Below, one piece after another: positions 1 through 11,769 of a DNA stretch of 64,000 nucleotides (its first letter is position 1; each line of letters begins with the position of its first letter). The notes beneath the pieces were generated by a model. The model ran no database searches. It saw only the letters and a program-made list of their open reading frames with translations, and was not told where the DNA came from. Source of the DNA: Trichoplusia ni. Its lineage: Eukaryota > Arthropoda > Insecta > Lepidoptera > Noctuidae. Both the position numbers and the translations under genes were made by a program. The stretch spans positions 7,998,001 through 8,062,000 of the forward strand of contig NC_039479.1 in the NCBI RefSeq assembly GCF_003590095.1, read 5' to 3'.

Positions 1-3000
1 ACCCTCACACTTGTCGCGTATCATCTTCTCGATGAGCACTCCCTGCCGCTCCAGACCAAGCTGCTGAGTTTCGAGCAGGTCCAGTTGGACTTGAAGATCC
101 TCAGGAGACATTTGTAACTTTACTTCCCGTCGTTCTGGAAGTGGCAGGCCAGGGGCTGGCCCTTTCTTCCTTCCGCTTGCTGTAATTAAAGAAATATGTA
201 GGTATATGTATAATTTGCAGCATCTATCTTTTGTTTTCCGATATCAAAATTCAACTTAGATAGTAGCAAATCGACGAATTATCATTAACCAATACATTTC
301 GTTCGATCAGTATCTTCAGTTACTATCTTCACAAACCCTTTTAATGAACATCTTTTATCTAAATTGCTATATGTCGACGCTAAAAGTAGTTAACAAAGTT
401 AACGGAGAGTACGTACCGTCTGAGTGAATGCTTTTCATACCAGAAGTGTTGATGCCTTTCTCCATGGAACCTCCACCGCCTGACACCGTCGACAGGCTGT
501 CAGGGGGAGTGGGCGCCGGCCGTCGCTTCTTGAGAATCGGTGTTGATTTACCAATCGACTTCTATAAAATATAAATATAGTATTTCCATATGGCAGGCCA
601 AACACATCATTGCGTACATCCATTTAAGCTGACGATATTTTTGTTTTCGTAAAATATGTTAACATTGTATTTGAGTGCCAGTTCAGTAAATCTAAGGAGT
701 AGTAAAATATTGTTATAATGTCACGAGCCATCGCAGGTTTTTTCTGCAGGTTTCAGATGAGTAAGACTAATTAGCGAAAAGGAGTTTAACTTGTCACCTC
801 CGTATTCAATGACGTGCCTGATCTTTGACATCGACGACGAAAAATTTACGGTCGACTAATGAAATGGGGCTTTCAATGAGTCATTCGTAATGTTACTACA
901 TTATGTACAAATCTTATTTGTTCAGAATAGGTTATAAGAAGGTAAGTTTTAACCGATTAAAAAAATCTAAAACCCACGTTTTTTAATGTCAAAATTTATT
1001 AAAATCGGTCGAGCCGTTTTTATAGTTGTAAATTGCATTGTCATCGGGTTTGAAGCTACCATTACAGTTTTAGCTTGCTAGCTTATCGGAAAGTACCTTA
1101 AAATTGCGTACCCCAAAAATCCAACCGGATCGCCAAAAAAATAAGAAAAGTGAGTGTATAAAAATGTGGAATAAAGGGTAGAGAAAATCTCTAAGTAAAA
1201 TTCACAGAGCTTGCTGCTTGACTAAGTTAAGTTCATACAAAGTGCTTGACGAGTAAAGTTTTAAATGCTGACTTACTTGATCTGAATGAATAGTGGAATT
1301 ATACGAGCTGAATGAAGATATGCTCGCCACGTCGTCCATGGAGGTGGCGGGTTGTTCCATTCGCGGGGCTTCTGAAATCGCGATGGCTGGTGGCGGAGGC
1401 GGTGCTTTCGCTTTCTTTCGCCGAGCCATACTGCCAGGCAGATTAGGGGTGCTCGTAGCCATTGAAGACCTGTACATAGAGCTGCAAAAAAAAGCATTTT
1501 TAGAAGCACTGCTGTTGCCCGCAATCCTGCCCAGTGACAAGCCTTTTTATAATTACAAAAGAATTGATATTACAGTTGTACATAGCCATTTATAGTCCCA
1601 GGAGACTTCTGTACTCGTAGCAGAAGTTGGGATTATCGCCTTTGAAACGCTATCCACAGATTACCAACTTTTTCTTAATCTACATTGGGATTAACATTTT
1701 TTAATAGTTTTTAGCATTTGAGGACTCACCTCCTGCTGTGCGATTCATCTTCCTCCGATGAAGGCTCTTCTCCATCAGACCAAAAAGGATTGACAGCAAT
1801 AAGTCGCTTTCTGTAATGTAAACCACCATTTATATACCTTACATTTTTGTTTCCATAGAAAAATATTAAATGAACTAGCAGTATGTACCTACTTTTCAAT
1901 AATGTTCTTTTATAAACTAGTAAATCTTAAATTTATGATACTTAAAAACATAATTATAATTAACGAAAAATACACAATTAGTGATACAAAATTACTACAT
2001 CGTCTTTTTTTTCTTTTATTTTTAAAATGTTGTTTAACTTATTTCTATTATAGTCAGCCTTAACGCTAAAAACAGTAAAAACGTTATTTTTAATTAATAT
2101 ACCTCGACAATTCTAAATCAACCATATTTAGGTCCACGAGTTGATATATTACGTTTTTATATCTAATCCTGCGATCTCAACGTGAGACCAACGGGAAAGA
2201 GTCAACATAATACACATATTGTTCTTTTGTTACATTGCATTGTGCTGATCTACGTACTCAGTTCACTCGTCATAATATATTACGAAGTCAGAGTGGCCAT
2301 TTGAAATCCACATTGCTGTTAATACAATTAAGTAGGTACGTGGAAGTCATTCAAACGGAATGAGATGAAATAGCTCATTTGAAATTGACCTAGAAAAATA
2401 GAATAACTCTGTAACCAATTAGCTTATTGTATCACGCGAATAGCCGTATATGACGACGATGTACCGACATACGGATATTGTAACTTATATTATGACTATT
2501 TAGCATTACGCCTGCATACTTTGATGGGGAAGGCAGAAACGTTTTGTAGCTAAACAAGTTCCATTATCTTTCGTTGGAAAATATCAAAGCGTTTAAGATT
2601 TTTTTATGGTACGTAAATTTCGTATTATTATATTTAGGATTGTCACAATTTTGCAAAAAAAGCAATGCCTAAGTTCAATTTACATGAAGGTAAGATTAAA
2701 ATACTCACACAGGTGTTGCAGTGCTTGCCGCATTCGTAGGCTTTGTAGCTAATTGTATAGGGGGCACCTCATCATCTTCCTCGTCACTGCTACCAAACGG
2801 ATTCGTGCTTGCTTTCTTCGGTGATTGATGATTTTCAGCCTAAAATTATAATACTTACAGTATTTAAATATACAGTATTTAAATATTGGTTATAATATAT
2901 TTTAAACAAGTTTACCTCTTCCTCATCATCTGAAAACGGGTTTAAATGAATTGGGTACTCTTTAGGGTTTAACGCATTTTCTTTCTCTTTTTTCATAGCA

Positions 3001-5172
3001 GACGCTAAAGCTTTCTCTAAGGCATTTTGCTTCTTTCTTCTAGGTGGTACACTTATTGTTATTTCTGGATCAGCTTGAACCTCTTGCTCTGATGGTGCAG
3101 GTTCACTAAGTGAAGAGGTACTGTTTGCTATCCTGCTGTCATCCGTTGCATTGCTCATTACTTTATGTACAAGAACAGTATTGTTGTCACCTTCTAATTC
3201 TACTTCAGGCATATTATGTACAATTGTATTTATACAGTCTTTTTCTTTATTACTTGTATTAGTTACAACTTCTTGTTTTAAACTCTTATCAACGTTTATT
3301 GTCTCATCAGCCAATTGTGTTTGCAAGAAGTTGAATTTGTCAATATTACTCTTATACACTTTGTCCGGAATATGTTTTTCAAAGATATTTTCGTTTTTTA
3401 TTTCTGGTTCTATACTTTCTGATAAAGGTTTGGAGTCAACTTCGTTTTGAGATCTACTGCTACTGCTAAAGTCTTCAGGTTTACTAATACTATTGTCTTT
3501 TAATGAAATATTTGAGATTTTATAGTCGACACTGTCTTTATCTATGTTTTTCTCAAACATATTTATTTTCTCTGAAAGGTAACTTTAGTTTTTAGACAGG
3601 ACTCATCACATGCACGGTTTTTACACATGATTAGATGAACACAAAAACATTAACAATAAAACAAAAGCATAGTCCTTTTTCAAAATAAACAATTGAAATA
3701 GTTTTTCTCCAGCTGTGCATTAAGAAAACATTGTAGGAGCTTGAAGGAAACATTCAGTTAAAGATTGGAGTCAACATAGCAAGAACACGATGCGGAGCAG
3801 AAAAATAATGAAATATATAAGTTTTAGTAAATTCAATGTTTTCTGTTAATCAAAAAATTCCACATAAATTCTATTGATAACAACAAATTATGTTTCATAA
3901 TACATTTACCATGTTATGTTGTAACAATAGCATGTACTGATAAGGTAAGATTTGATTGAGCATTAATGTCTTTCATAAAACTAATAATTTATAAAGATAA
4001 TCATAAAAATGTTGCAAATGAAAGTAATTGATGCACTCACCCAAGATCGACTGAGGTCTTGATTTGTATTTAGGACTAACAGGCTCCTCATTCAAGACCG
4101 TTTTAGTCTCTGGTAAACTATCAGTGAATGCCAGCATTCCCATCTGATCATGGTCATTATTATTCAGATATTTTGATAAAGTCTTTTCATTTTTACAACT
4201 ATCACAGGTGAATTCAGATCCTTCTACTATTTCAAAGTTCTTAGGGTTTAAATGTCCAGAGCATTTAGAGCAACGGAAGCATCTCCTGTGGTACAGTTTG
4301 TGCGAGACAAGTAGGCGCTGGGCAAGGTATACAGGCAGGCCACATGCTGCACATTTGTCTAGACCAGTCTTGCCAAACCTTATTGGTGCCTATAAAGTAG
4401 TATTAAGATAGTTATAGTGTGTGACAGAAAGTATTAGAGTAATTAGAAAACAATAGTTTCACTGCAAACATTGCACACAAGTTTAGAAAGTGAAAACTAA
4501 TAATATTATTATACTAACAGGTGACTCGGTGGTTGACAGTTTTGGTGACACCTTCGACTCACTCTCTGATGCCTTGGTATTAACTGAAATTATAACTTAA
4601 ATAAATAGGTCACACCCATATTATGATAATAAAATCACAAGTAAACATTTTTAGGGACACAATAACACAATAATAATATTTTTTTATTAAATACAATTAG
4701 AGTAGTGGAAAAATAAAATTGTTAGTAGTAATCACCTGTGTGGCCTAAGCGTTGGTAAAATTGAGACAAGTAAGTTAACACTGACAAGCGATCAGGCACA
4801 TCATTCTCCACCATATCCTCAGGGTCTAGTAATGCAGGAATGCCTAAATGTTTTTCAGCAACACTATATGCCAATTGATTATTTTCATATATATTTTCAG
4901 GCTTTAACTTGGACATATCACTGGAAGGTGGTCAAAAGATACAGAAACATACAAGTAATATTATTAAGTTGAATTTTTACGTTAAGTAAATCTTATTTTA
5001 ACTTGAGTCACAAAACTTACATTAAATCTGGCCTAAAATGATGGACCAAAGCACAAAATGCTATACCATTCCTCCATGATGTTGTCATATTATCTATATG
5101 CACTTCAGGGCAGTCCTTCACTAAACGCTTACACCATAACTCTAGAGCTTTAGTACCTTTTCTTTCGGACAT
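1..5172 (-). CDS. Mical-L: MICAL-like protein (CH - LIM - NPF repeats - bMERB), 3' end cut by window edge
   Basis: Ten coding exons: 5172-5021, 4920-4736, 4583-4519, 4389-4041, 3571-2916, 2839-2709, 1810-1730, 1481-1277, 561-417, 179-1. All have GT..AG borders and matching phases, and they give 716 codons in the window. Residues 1-110 are a calponin-homology domain (GTKALELWCKRL, then HHFRPDLIDMSKLKPENI). Residues about 145-200 are one LIM zinc domain, with CAAC at the start, the metal-binding run CFRCSKC and CDSC at the end. A Ser/Asn-rich linker follows with three NPF motifs, each next to acidic residues, then a proline-rich stretch (KAPPPPPA). The last exon begins the coiled-coil bMERB domain (SPEDLQVQLDLLETQQLGLE). 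CH+LIM+bMERB without a monooxygenase domain is the MICAL-like family: Rab8/10/13-type GTPase effectors that link recycling endosomes to EHD proteins and actin. EHBP1 has no LIM domain, so it is excluded. The start ATG at 5172 leads directly into the CH domain. The stop lies beyond the window edge. Confidence 0.93.
948..1185. repeat. Dispersed repeat, copy 1, in a MICAL-like intron
   Basis: A stretch sharing several blocks in the same order with 47250-47495: CATCGGGTTTGAAGCTACC, then a GGAAGTACC/GGAAGTGCC block, then AAGTGAGTGTATAAAAA. The two copies are diverged but collinear and in the same orientation. No coding potential is seen. Probably a non-autonomous transposable element. Confidence 0.65.
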
Positions 5173-6052
5173 ATTTACAACTTTTTAAAAACTTTTCAAG
5201 TTATTCAAAACGTTCATCATCTATGACTCATTACGGAATCTTTTCACTGAAAATAACAAAGAGCCATTTTGGTTTTTCATCGGACGTATAACGCAGTTTG
5301 AATTTTGCCGAATACTAAGCCATTGAATCGTATTTCAAATAGGAGTTTACAATAAAATATTCATCACAAGTTAGTGGTTAGTTGGCAATTTGGCATTGGC
5401 TAGGGATGTACGTGTTAATTTATATCACAAACGTCAAAAGTATGCCGATAAATTCTTAGCCGATTAGTCGATTTGTGAACTGATGTTCAATTAAATTTTC
5501 TGTTTTTATTTTGTTAAATAGAGATTTAATTAAACAAGGATTAATGTTTCATTTTAATAGTTTAGTGCTTGAGGGTATTTCTCATCATGCTTGCGGAATC
5601 TATGATTGTTTGACAATCAGCTATAACTACAAACACGCACGTCCCACTTGCTTATTTCAAGCATCATACTTAATTATAAATATTAATTGAAAGGAAATTT
5701 ACGCATACGAGGCATTTCGCATTCGCGAAGTCAAAGTATTAATTACCTAATAATCTCTAGATTGGAAGATTGAAATGGATCGTTTAGGCATAGCGATTTA
5801 AGAAATGTATCCAGGATAAATTAGTTAGATATAAGTATGGGTTCGAAAGAAAGATAATTTTTTCGGATTCTTAATGAATGTTATATTAACTCGGATACAA
5901 CGCGGAATACATTCGGAAAAAAAGATCTTTAGAATGTTAATTAAACAACGCATTGGTCGTTCTTTATTTTAAGTGAGATTCAGGTAGTAGATAACAAATT
6001 TAAAAAAAAAACAATAATATATGTTACCGTTTATTGACATGATTATTTTTAT
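5173..6052. other. Gene-free interval between MICAL-like and the loop-repeat gene
   Basis: AT-rich, with no convincing ORF. The part next to 5172 must hold the 5' UTR and promoter of the MICAL-like gene, but I see no clear TATA box or initiator. The part next to 6052 holds the polyadenylation signals of the loop-repeat gene. Confidence 0.5.
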
Positions 6053-6053
6053 T
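6030..6053 (-). terminator. Polyadenylation signals of the loop-repeat gene
   Basis: On the minus strand one AATAAA (6053-6048) starts on the last base of the TAA stop, and a second AATAAA lies at 6035-6030. The second is the likelier signal and implies a very short 3' UTR. Confidence 0.6.
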
Positions 6054-8683
6054 TAATAAAAGTCACTGATTTTGCGGCAATTATTAAGAGCATCAAGTTT
6101 GTAGCCTTCAGGGCACTGGTAGGGTACACTGATGACATTCTTCTCGTTCACGTTCTGAAATCTGTGGAATAATATATCTGTTAGATTTTATGGAAAATTA
6201 CGATTTATCTGTATTTTAAATAGGGACCTTTAGTAATAAAATAACTCGCTCCCTCAGACAATTTTCGACGAGTCAAGTGCTTATTGAGATAAGAAGCTTT
6301 ATGTTTGATCTTTTGATCACATAAGCGATTGGTTTGATCACGGAGGTAATTAATCCTTCAATTGATTGCGGCTTAAATTTTAAGGTGACTCATATTTGAA
6401 TCGTAGTTTTTGAGGTTGACTACCCTTTTAATCAAATCTATTTATAAAGGACTGGTACATATACAAGTAACGCTTTGATATTAAACATTTTTTTTATTTG
6501 TCTGAACGGGTGAATCATCACTTTTTGAATAACTCGGCAAAATACGTATGGCGCGTAGTATCTGTGTGATCAGTGTAACTATTTGTTCTGATAAGTCTGG
6601 GTGATTTTATCTTAAAATAAGATTGCCTACCTCCAAACATCGCGGCATTGTCCATTGACGAACTGCTGACCAGGTGGGCAGTTCGGAGGAACTTGAACAA
6701 CATTTTTGTTGTTGGCATCGCTTTTCCACACATCACGACATTCACCGTTGACCCATTCCTGACCCTCTTTGCAGTTAGTTGGTACAGTAACTACATTTCG
6801 GTTTCCAAATTCGTCATCACTCCTGGAATAATAATTATTACTTTGATTAAGGATAGATTCTTATAAAGGTCATGCTTAGAACAGATATGTATCTTCGAGT
6901 AAAAGATGTATTTTTTATAAAGAATTTGTTAATAACTCTCGTAAACGTTATGGATGGCGCAGTCTCGCAGAAGATATACATGACAAAGGTTTTGCATTTT
7001 TGAATCCAGCAGTTGAGAATAATTTAAGACTTTAGAAAGACCGGAAATAGAACTGGGATATTGATATATCTATACAACCTACTTTGTTTTGATGAAGTTT
7101 TGGAAATTTTATCCAAGTAAATTCTATAAATTATGAGAATTCTGCTCTCTTACCTCCATATGTCTCGGCATTGTCCATTGACGAATTGTTGACCGGCTGG
7201 GCAGTTAGGAGGTACTTGAATAGCATTCTTATCGTACGCAACGCTTCTCCACACTTCACGGCATTGACCGTTGACCCATTCCTGACCAACGGGGCAGTTA
7301 GGAGGCACCGTTACTACATTTCGATTGTCAAATTCATCACCACTTCTGAAATATTATAATATGACATCATCATTTTGTAACTAAAACCCAACTAAAGGAA
7401 AACAAACAAGTATCGTAGGTACCAGGCACCTACATAAACAAACGGAATACAAATATCTGCTCCCCCTCCCTACTGAAGTAGAACGTTAAATAAACACTTA
7501 ATCATATATCAGCTAACGTCAAATCTAGACTTTTACACCCTTAGAGATACGCGATAAGCTCCTATCTGTAAAATTAATTAAACGATCGAAAGTAGATACG
7601 AAATTTTATTAGATTGTCACAGTATGATTATAATTCTTATAGGCAATAGTGAAGTCCATGCAAGTTATCACTCTAAGTGGCGATTTTTATTAAAATCACC
7701 GTTGACGTTACTTAATTAATATAACTACTGCGTATGACAGAGTATGACTGTACGAGGTTTGTCTCATCTCCGCGCTTTAATGGTAATATGGTATGTGCAT
7801 TTGTCTTTGTGTAGTTAAAGACATGAGTCTTACTTCCGTAGTGACCGATACGATTCTCCTGTCCAACCGACCCATACATAGATATGAGTTTTCTGAACAG
7901 TTCAAGTATTTTAGTAAGGAAAGGTGTAAAGAGATTTAAACGAAAAGCGTGGAGCGGCGTCTCTTTGTCATGACGACGGCAATAATATTTTACCTTGAGA
8001 TTTGGTGGTAGGCCCCCAAGAATATTAAATCCGATCACCACTAGGCGGTCCTTTAGGAAATAGATTCTCTAGAGGGAGTCACCTATGGACCTAGGCTCAC
8101 AGGAGCATATGGAAGTACCTAATCCTGATACTCTGGATTTGCAGTATCGGATATCGGTGCTTCTGAGAGCGCAGGCCGCTGTGGGGTCGGATAGGTCGGT
8201 CGGGATAAGACAAAAAATATTTACTCCGCAAAAATGCCATATCATAGTGAAAAATATACTGATAATCCCAAAAAAATATAATTAGCGAAGAACTTGACGT
8301 AATTAGTACGTACGTATGCGGCAAATCATGACAAAACAAAAAGTTTGCCTGTCTACCAACAACAAGATTTCCACATAGATAAACATTTATTTATTGCGTT
8401 TAGATTTAATAAACACAGTAGCTTTACAAAGAAAATATAGAGCTTACCGGCACTTTCCATTAACAAATTCTTCTCCTTCTGGGCATGGCGATTCAAAAGT
8501 AACTTGAACATCTGAACGCCAAATTTCACGGCATTGACCGTTCACCCACTGCTGACCAACAGGACAATTGGGTGGAACCGTTATCATATTGTTGGGTGCA
8601 TGGCCAGAATGGGGACGAGCACTACAAGTACTCGCGAAAAAATAAAGAAACGTGACGAATAAAAACATTTTTGAGCGGCGCAT
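6053..8683 (-). CDS. Secreted protein of seven C-x10/11-C loops, repeat-built
   Basis: Four coding exons: 8683-8448, 7345-7154, 6822-6631, 6161-6053. The joined frame gives 242 aa. Residues 1-22 are a signal peptide (MFLFVTFLYFFASTCSA). The mature chain repeats PPNCPxGQx[WF]VNGxCR[ED][VI]W. Loops lie at residues 40-51, 67-78, 96-107, 127-138, 160-171, 191-202 and 223-235. The first six are C-x10-C and alternate W and F before VNG; the last is C-x11-C and degenerate. Each of exons 1-3 carries two loops. Exons 2 and 3 are both exactly 192 bp with the same phase, so they arose by exon duplication. The last acceptor is set by frame: using CCACAG before ATTTCAG keeps the reading open, while the next AG would bring a stop. 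I do not recognise the family. An extracellular, possibly haemolymph or matrix role is only an inference from the signal peptide and disulfide loops. Confidence 0.88.
7900..8220. other. GC-richer segment inside intron 1 of the loop-repeat gene
   Basis: Much less AT-rich than its surroundings, with short open frames on both strands but no recognisable domain or splice structure. It could be an old transposon fragment or an intronic regulatory element. No further loop exon (C-x10-C) is visible here. Confidence 0.3.
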
Positions 8684-10990
8684 TCACCGAATTGTGAAAT
8701 TCTATTATGAAAGCCCGCGGCACACTTGGAGATGAGACAATTGGACAAGAGTTTTAATTGATTTCTGATTGTATTTATCAGTTTAAATGTATGTACAGTA
8801 GATAACAATGTGACGTAGTTGATAAGCTATCATGCTAAGTGTTTTGTTTTATTTCAGGTATTTATTTGTTTTTACCGTGTACTTGCCCTATGAATATATC
8901 CATGACTGTCCTTTTTCACACTAACAAGCATTTTTGTATTCTTAATATTAAAAACATTTGTCCTTCGAGATATCTATACTCATGTACGTTCTTCAAATAT
9001 ATGTAAGTATTATAATGTTTGAAGCGAAAGCCCGCCTGCGTAAAGACATACATATAAGTAATAGAGAATGAACCAACGAATAAAGTCTTAGGCATGAACT
9101 TCAATGTTGTGTACGATGTTGCATTCAATTAAAACGACTTTTAGTCTTGTTTCAACTTTTTCAGTTAATTTTTTTTTGGTACCTGCTGGGTTACTTTTTT
9201 GCAGGCGTGTTATTATTTTTCAATTATTTAAATCCTAACTACAGCGCAGCATGAAATTAAAGGTAATATTCTTATGCTAATTAGTTAAACCCGTTCAGCG
9301 GGTCAGCATAATAAAGAATATTACATACATATCTACAAGATAGGTACGCGCGAAACAGCATAACCATCGAGATAACTCATTCTGGGTTCGCGAATTCAAA
9401 TACAACACTTTGTTTCCTATCATCCTGTCGCCACTTCTTAAAGTTATTGCAGATGAGGAATAAAGATGCTGCTCTACATGGTGTTTTGGGATGTCACGCT
9501 TCCTCAACTACAGTTATTACTTTTTAAGGATGTTGTGGTCGTCCCTCAGGTTTTTTCACCAGATTTACTTTACAGTTTGTTAGTGGCGTCCTACAAAACT
9601 TAGCCTGCGTTGAAGTCCAACTATAGCACCTGAACACACAAATTACACATGGAACTGCAAAGCCAAATAATATTTGAGACGTAAATAGTAAAAGCAACAA
9701 CATTGGGTATATCAGGTTAGAGAGGTGTGTACCTTAGAAAATGTACAAACACACGACAAACACCAGTCCCGGTTGTCTGCGATGCTCTGCGCTGTCCCAT
9801 CGTCATCGGCGAATTTTGGGCGCACCTGTTACGAAACTAATATAATTTTTGAAAAAGTCATTTTGTTATTTAAAAACATTGGGATCGCACGTAGGAACCA
9901 GCTTTTACAAAAAGTGAAATTAACGTTTTGTCGTTAAAAATAATCTAATCGTCTGATTGTCATGTTTGTTTCCAAATCAAATTACCAAATAATATATTAT
10001 AAATTGTTATCAACCTAAGTATAGGTAATCATATTGTCAAAGATTTGTCGCGTGAATAAAAAATAACTCCTTAAATCGATCAAGGAGTATTCGAGATATC
10101 GGGCAACAGACATAACAAAAAAGGTTAACGTAAGGTAGTCAGAGGCAGGCAGAGTACTTAGAACATATAAAAAATATAGTACAATATTTTAATGTTCTAA
10201 AAAATATTGGAACCAGTAATGCCATAAAACGGATAGAAATTCCAAGATAAAAACAATTAACTAATTTGTTTACTATTAAGCGCAAACATACAAGAATCAC
10301 TCAAGGTATCTCGTCATCGTTTTCGTATAAAGATTGATAAGGATGAATATCGATGCAAAATGGATATTTCTGGTAGTCTTTGAGTTTATCTCCATAAACT
10401 CGTAGACGTGGGGAGGGGGGTATAATGAGTGTCTTTATAATGATATGTGATGTATAGATAAACAAATAAAAGATAAAACCATTGAACAAAAATATGGAGT
10501 GTTATTTTTGAGGTATGCCTACCTATTTAAATCTTTAAAGGAATCAATTTATCAATCGCTGGTAACCCTGTGGTTAGTGCTCTCAGAATTTGTAGACAGA
10601 AAATTTTAGCTGAATGCGAAAATGAAATATAAGCTAATATTTTAGCGAAGGAATATGCACTGTATATTAAGTAATTAGAGTCCAAGGTAGCTGTTCAATC
10701 GTTGGTAACGTCGTGTACGTTAGTCCCTGGTGTGGATGAGCGATTTCCGGTTATTAACCAATAGATTGTGTTGTGTATCATCTTCGACTGAACATGTTTT
10801 TACTAGAAGGTACGAGTAGGTATAATACAGCATTACATATAGGTATATTTATTCTCAATATGAATACTTGAAGTAACAACGTGTTCAAACAAAGTCCACT
10901 CATACTTTGAATAGCCATTTAATACATCTAAATAAACAACGTACTCCAAGAAACTAAAAACCAATTATAGCGAAGGTAATTATAGAATTT
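8684..10990. other. Gene-free interval upstream of the loop-repeat gene
   Basis: The first roughly 150 bases must carry the 5' UTR and promoter of the minus-strand secreted gene. The rest is AT-rich with short, unconvincing frames and no domain I recognise. Confidence 0.45.
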
Positions 10991-10994
10991 AAAT

Positions 10995-11163
10995 TTCGGA
11001 TATTTGAGAAAAAATCCCTATTAATATTATAAACTGATTTCAATGAAATTTGGTACAGAGATAGAGTTGACCTTGAGAAAGAACATAGGATTGTTTTTAT
11101 CCCGGACTTTGAAGAGTTCTCTTAGAAACGCGATATAACCTCGACGCGGGCGAAAAGCTAGTA
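10995..11163 (+). mobile_element. Helitron-like / short interspersed element end (CGGGCGAAAAGCTAGTA)
   Basis: A decayed element ending in CGCGGGCGAAAAGCTAGTA. It shares blocks with an inverted copy at 21291-21485: a GTTGACCTTGAGAAAG-type block, CCCGGACTTTGAAGAGTTCT and CGACGCGGGCGAAAAGCTAG. The CTAGTA end and the lack of long inverted repeats fit lepidopteran non-autonomous Helitron-like families. That assignment rests on memory of the family. Confidence 0.65.
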
Positions 11164-11551
11164 TTCTATATATCCGTTTTTTGCGTAGGTAACCTGGTAG
11201 ATAACAAGTGCCCCTTCAGATGTCTATCTAGATATGTAGCGGGCACAAGTAATTGACCTCTAAGGACATTAAGTAGAGGAATACAGCACATCAACATTAT
11301 AGTTATCGTGTATTCCCTACATTTCAACCACAATGTATGTAAGTCTTCATAACAATAGCTAGTACTTTCCATTTAGTCAATGTTTATTGATTACGGCCCG
11401 AGTCCTATTATAGACTAGGTATATAGGCAACAAGGTTTGTTTGTACCCTGTTGTTTAGGTTGCTACGTTGGGTTATTGATTCTACGAAGAGACGGAGTTG
11501 TAAGCGTGTGGTCATTTGTAACGTTGGCCTAGGTAGGTCACAAGCACTTAT

Positions 11552-11769
11552 TATATATACATGCTTAGTATGGTACGCCGTAGTGCGCATTGGGTGGGTG
11601 TACAATCGACCATATTCCTTAGGTTGACTCACTTAGCGTTCGAGAAACATGACCAGAGTGTTCCACACAGTAGCACTGTGCTGACGTATGACGGCAGCAA
11701 GTGAATACAGTGTAATATAATACCGTGATACATTTGTGAGAGACTATAGTGATTACTTGAGGACTGAAA
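11552..11769 (+). promoter_or_regulatory. Probable promoter / 5' UTR of the Q/G-rich secreted gene
   Basis: A TATATATA-like run lies near 11552, about 200 bases before the ATG at 11770. The sequence between is richer in GC than the flanks. No intron is needed before the ATG. The transcription start is not resolved. Confidence 0.35.

Noticed and set aside
1293..1595. Plus-strand frame opposite a MICAL-like exon
   Set aside because: Shadow of the minus-strand proline-rich exon, which is phase-linked to its neighbours.
3151..3450. Plus-strand hydrophobic frame over the MICAL-like linker exon
   Set aside because: Antisense of an Asp/Glu/Lys/Asn-rich coding exon, which always reads as hydrophobic; no gene context.
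7712..8041. 109-aa minus-strand frame in the loop-gene intron
   Set aside because: No recognisable domain, no loop motif, and no splice phase that would fit it between exons 1 and 2.
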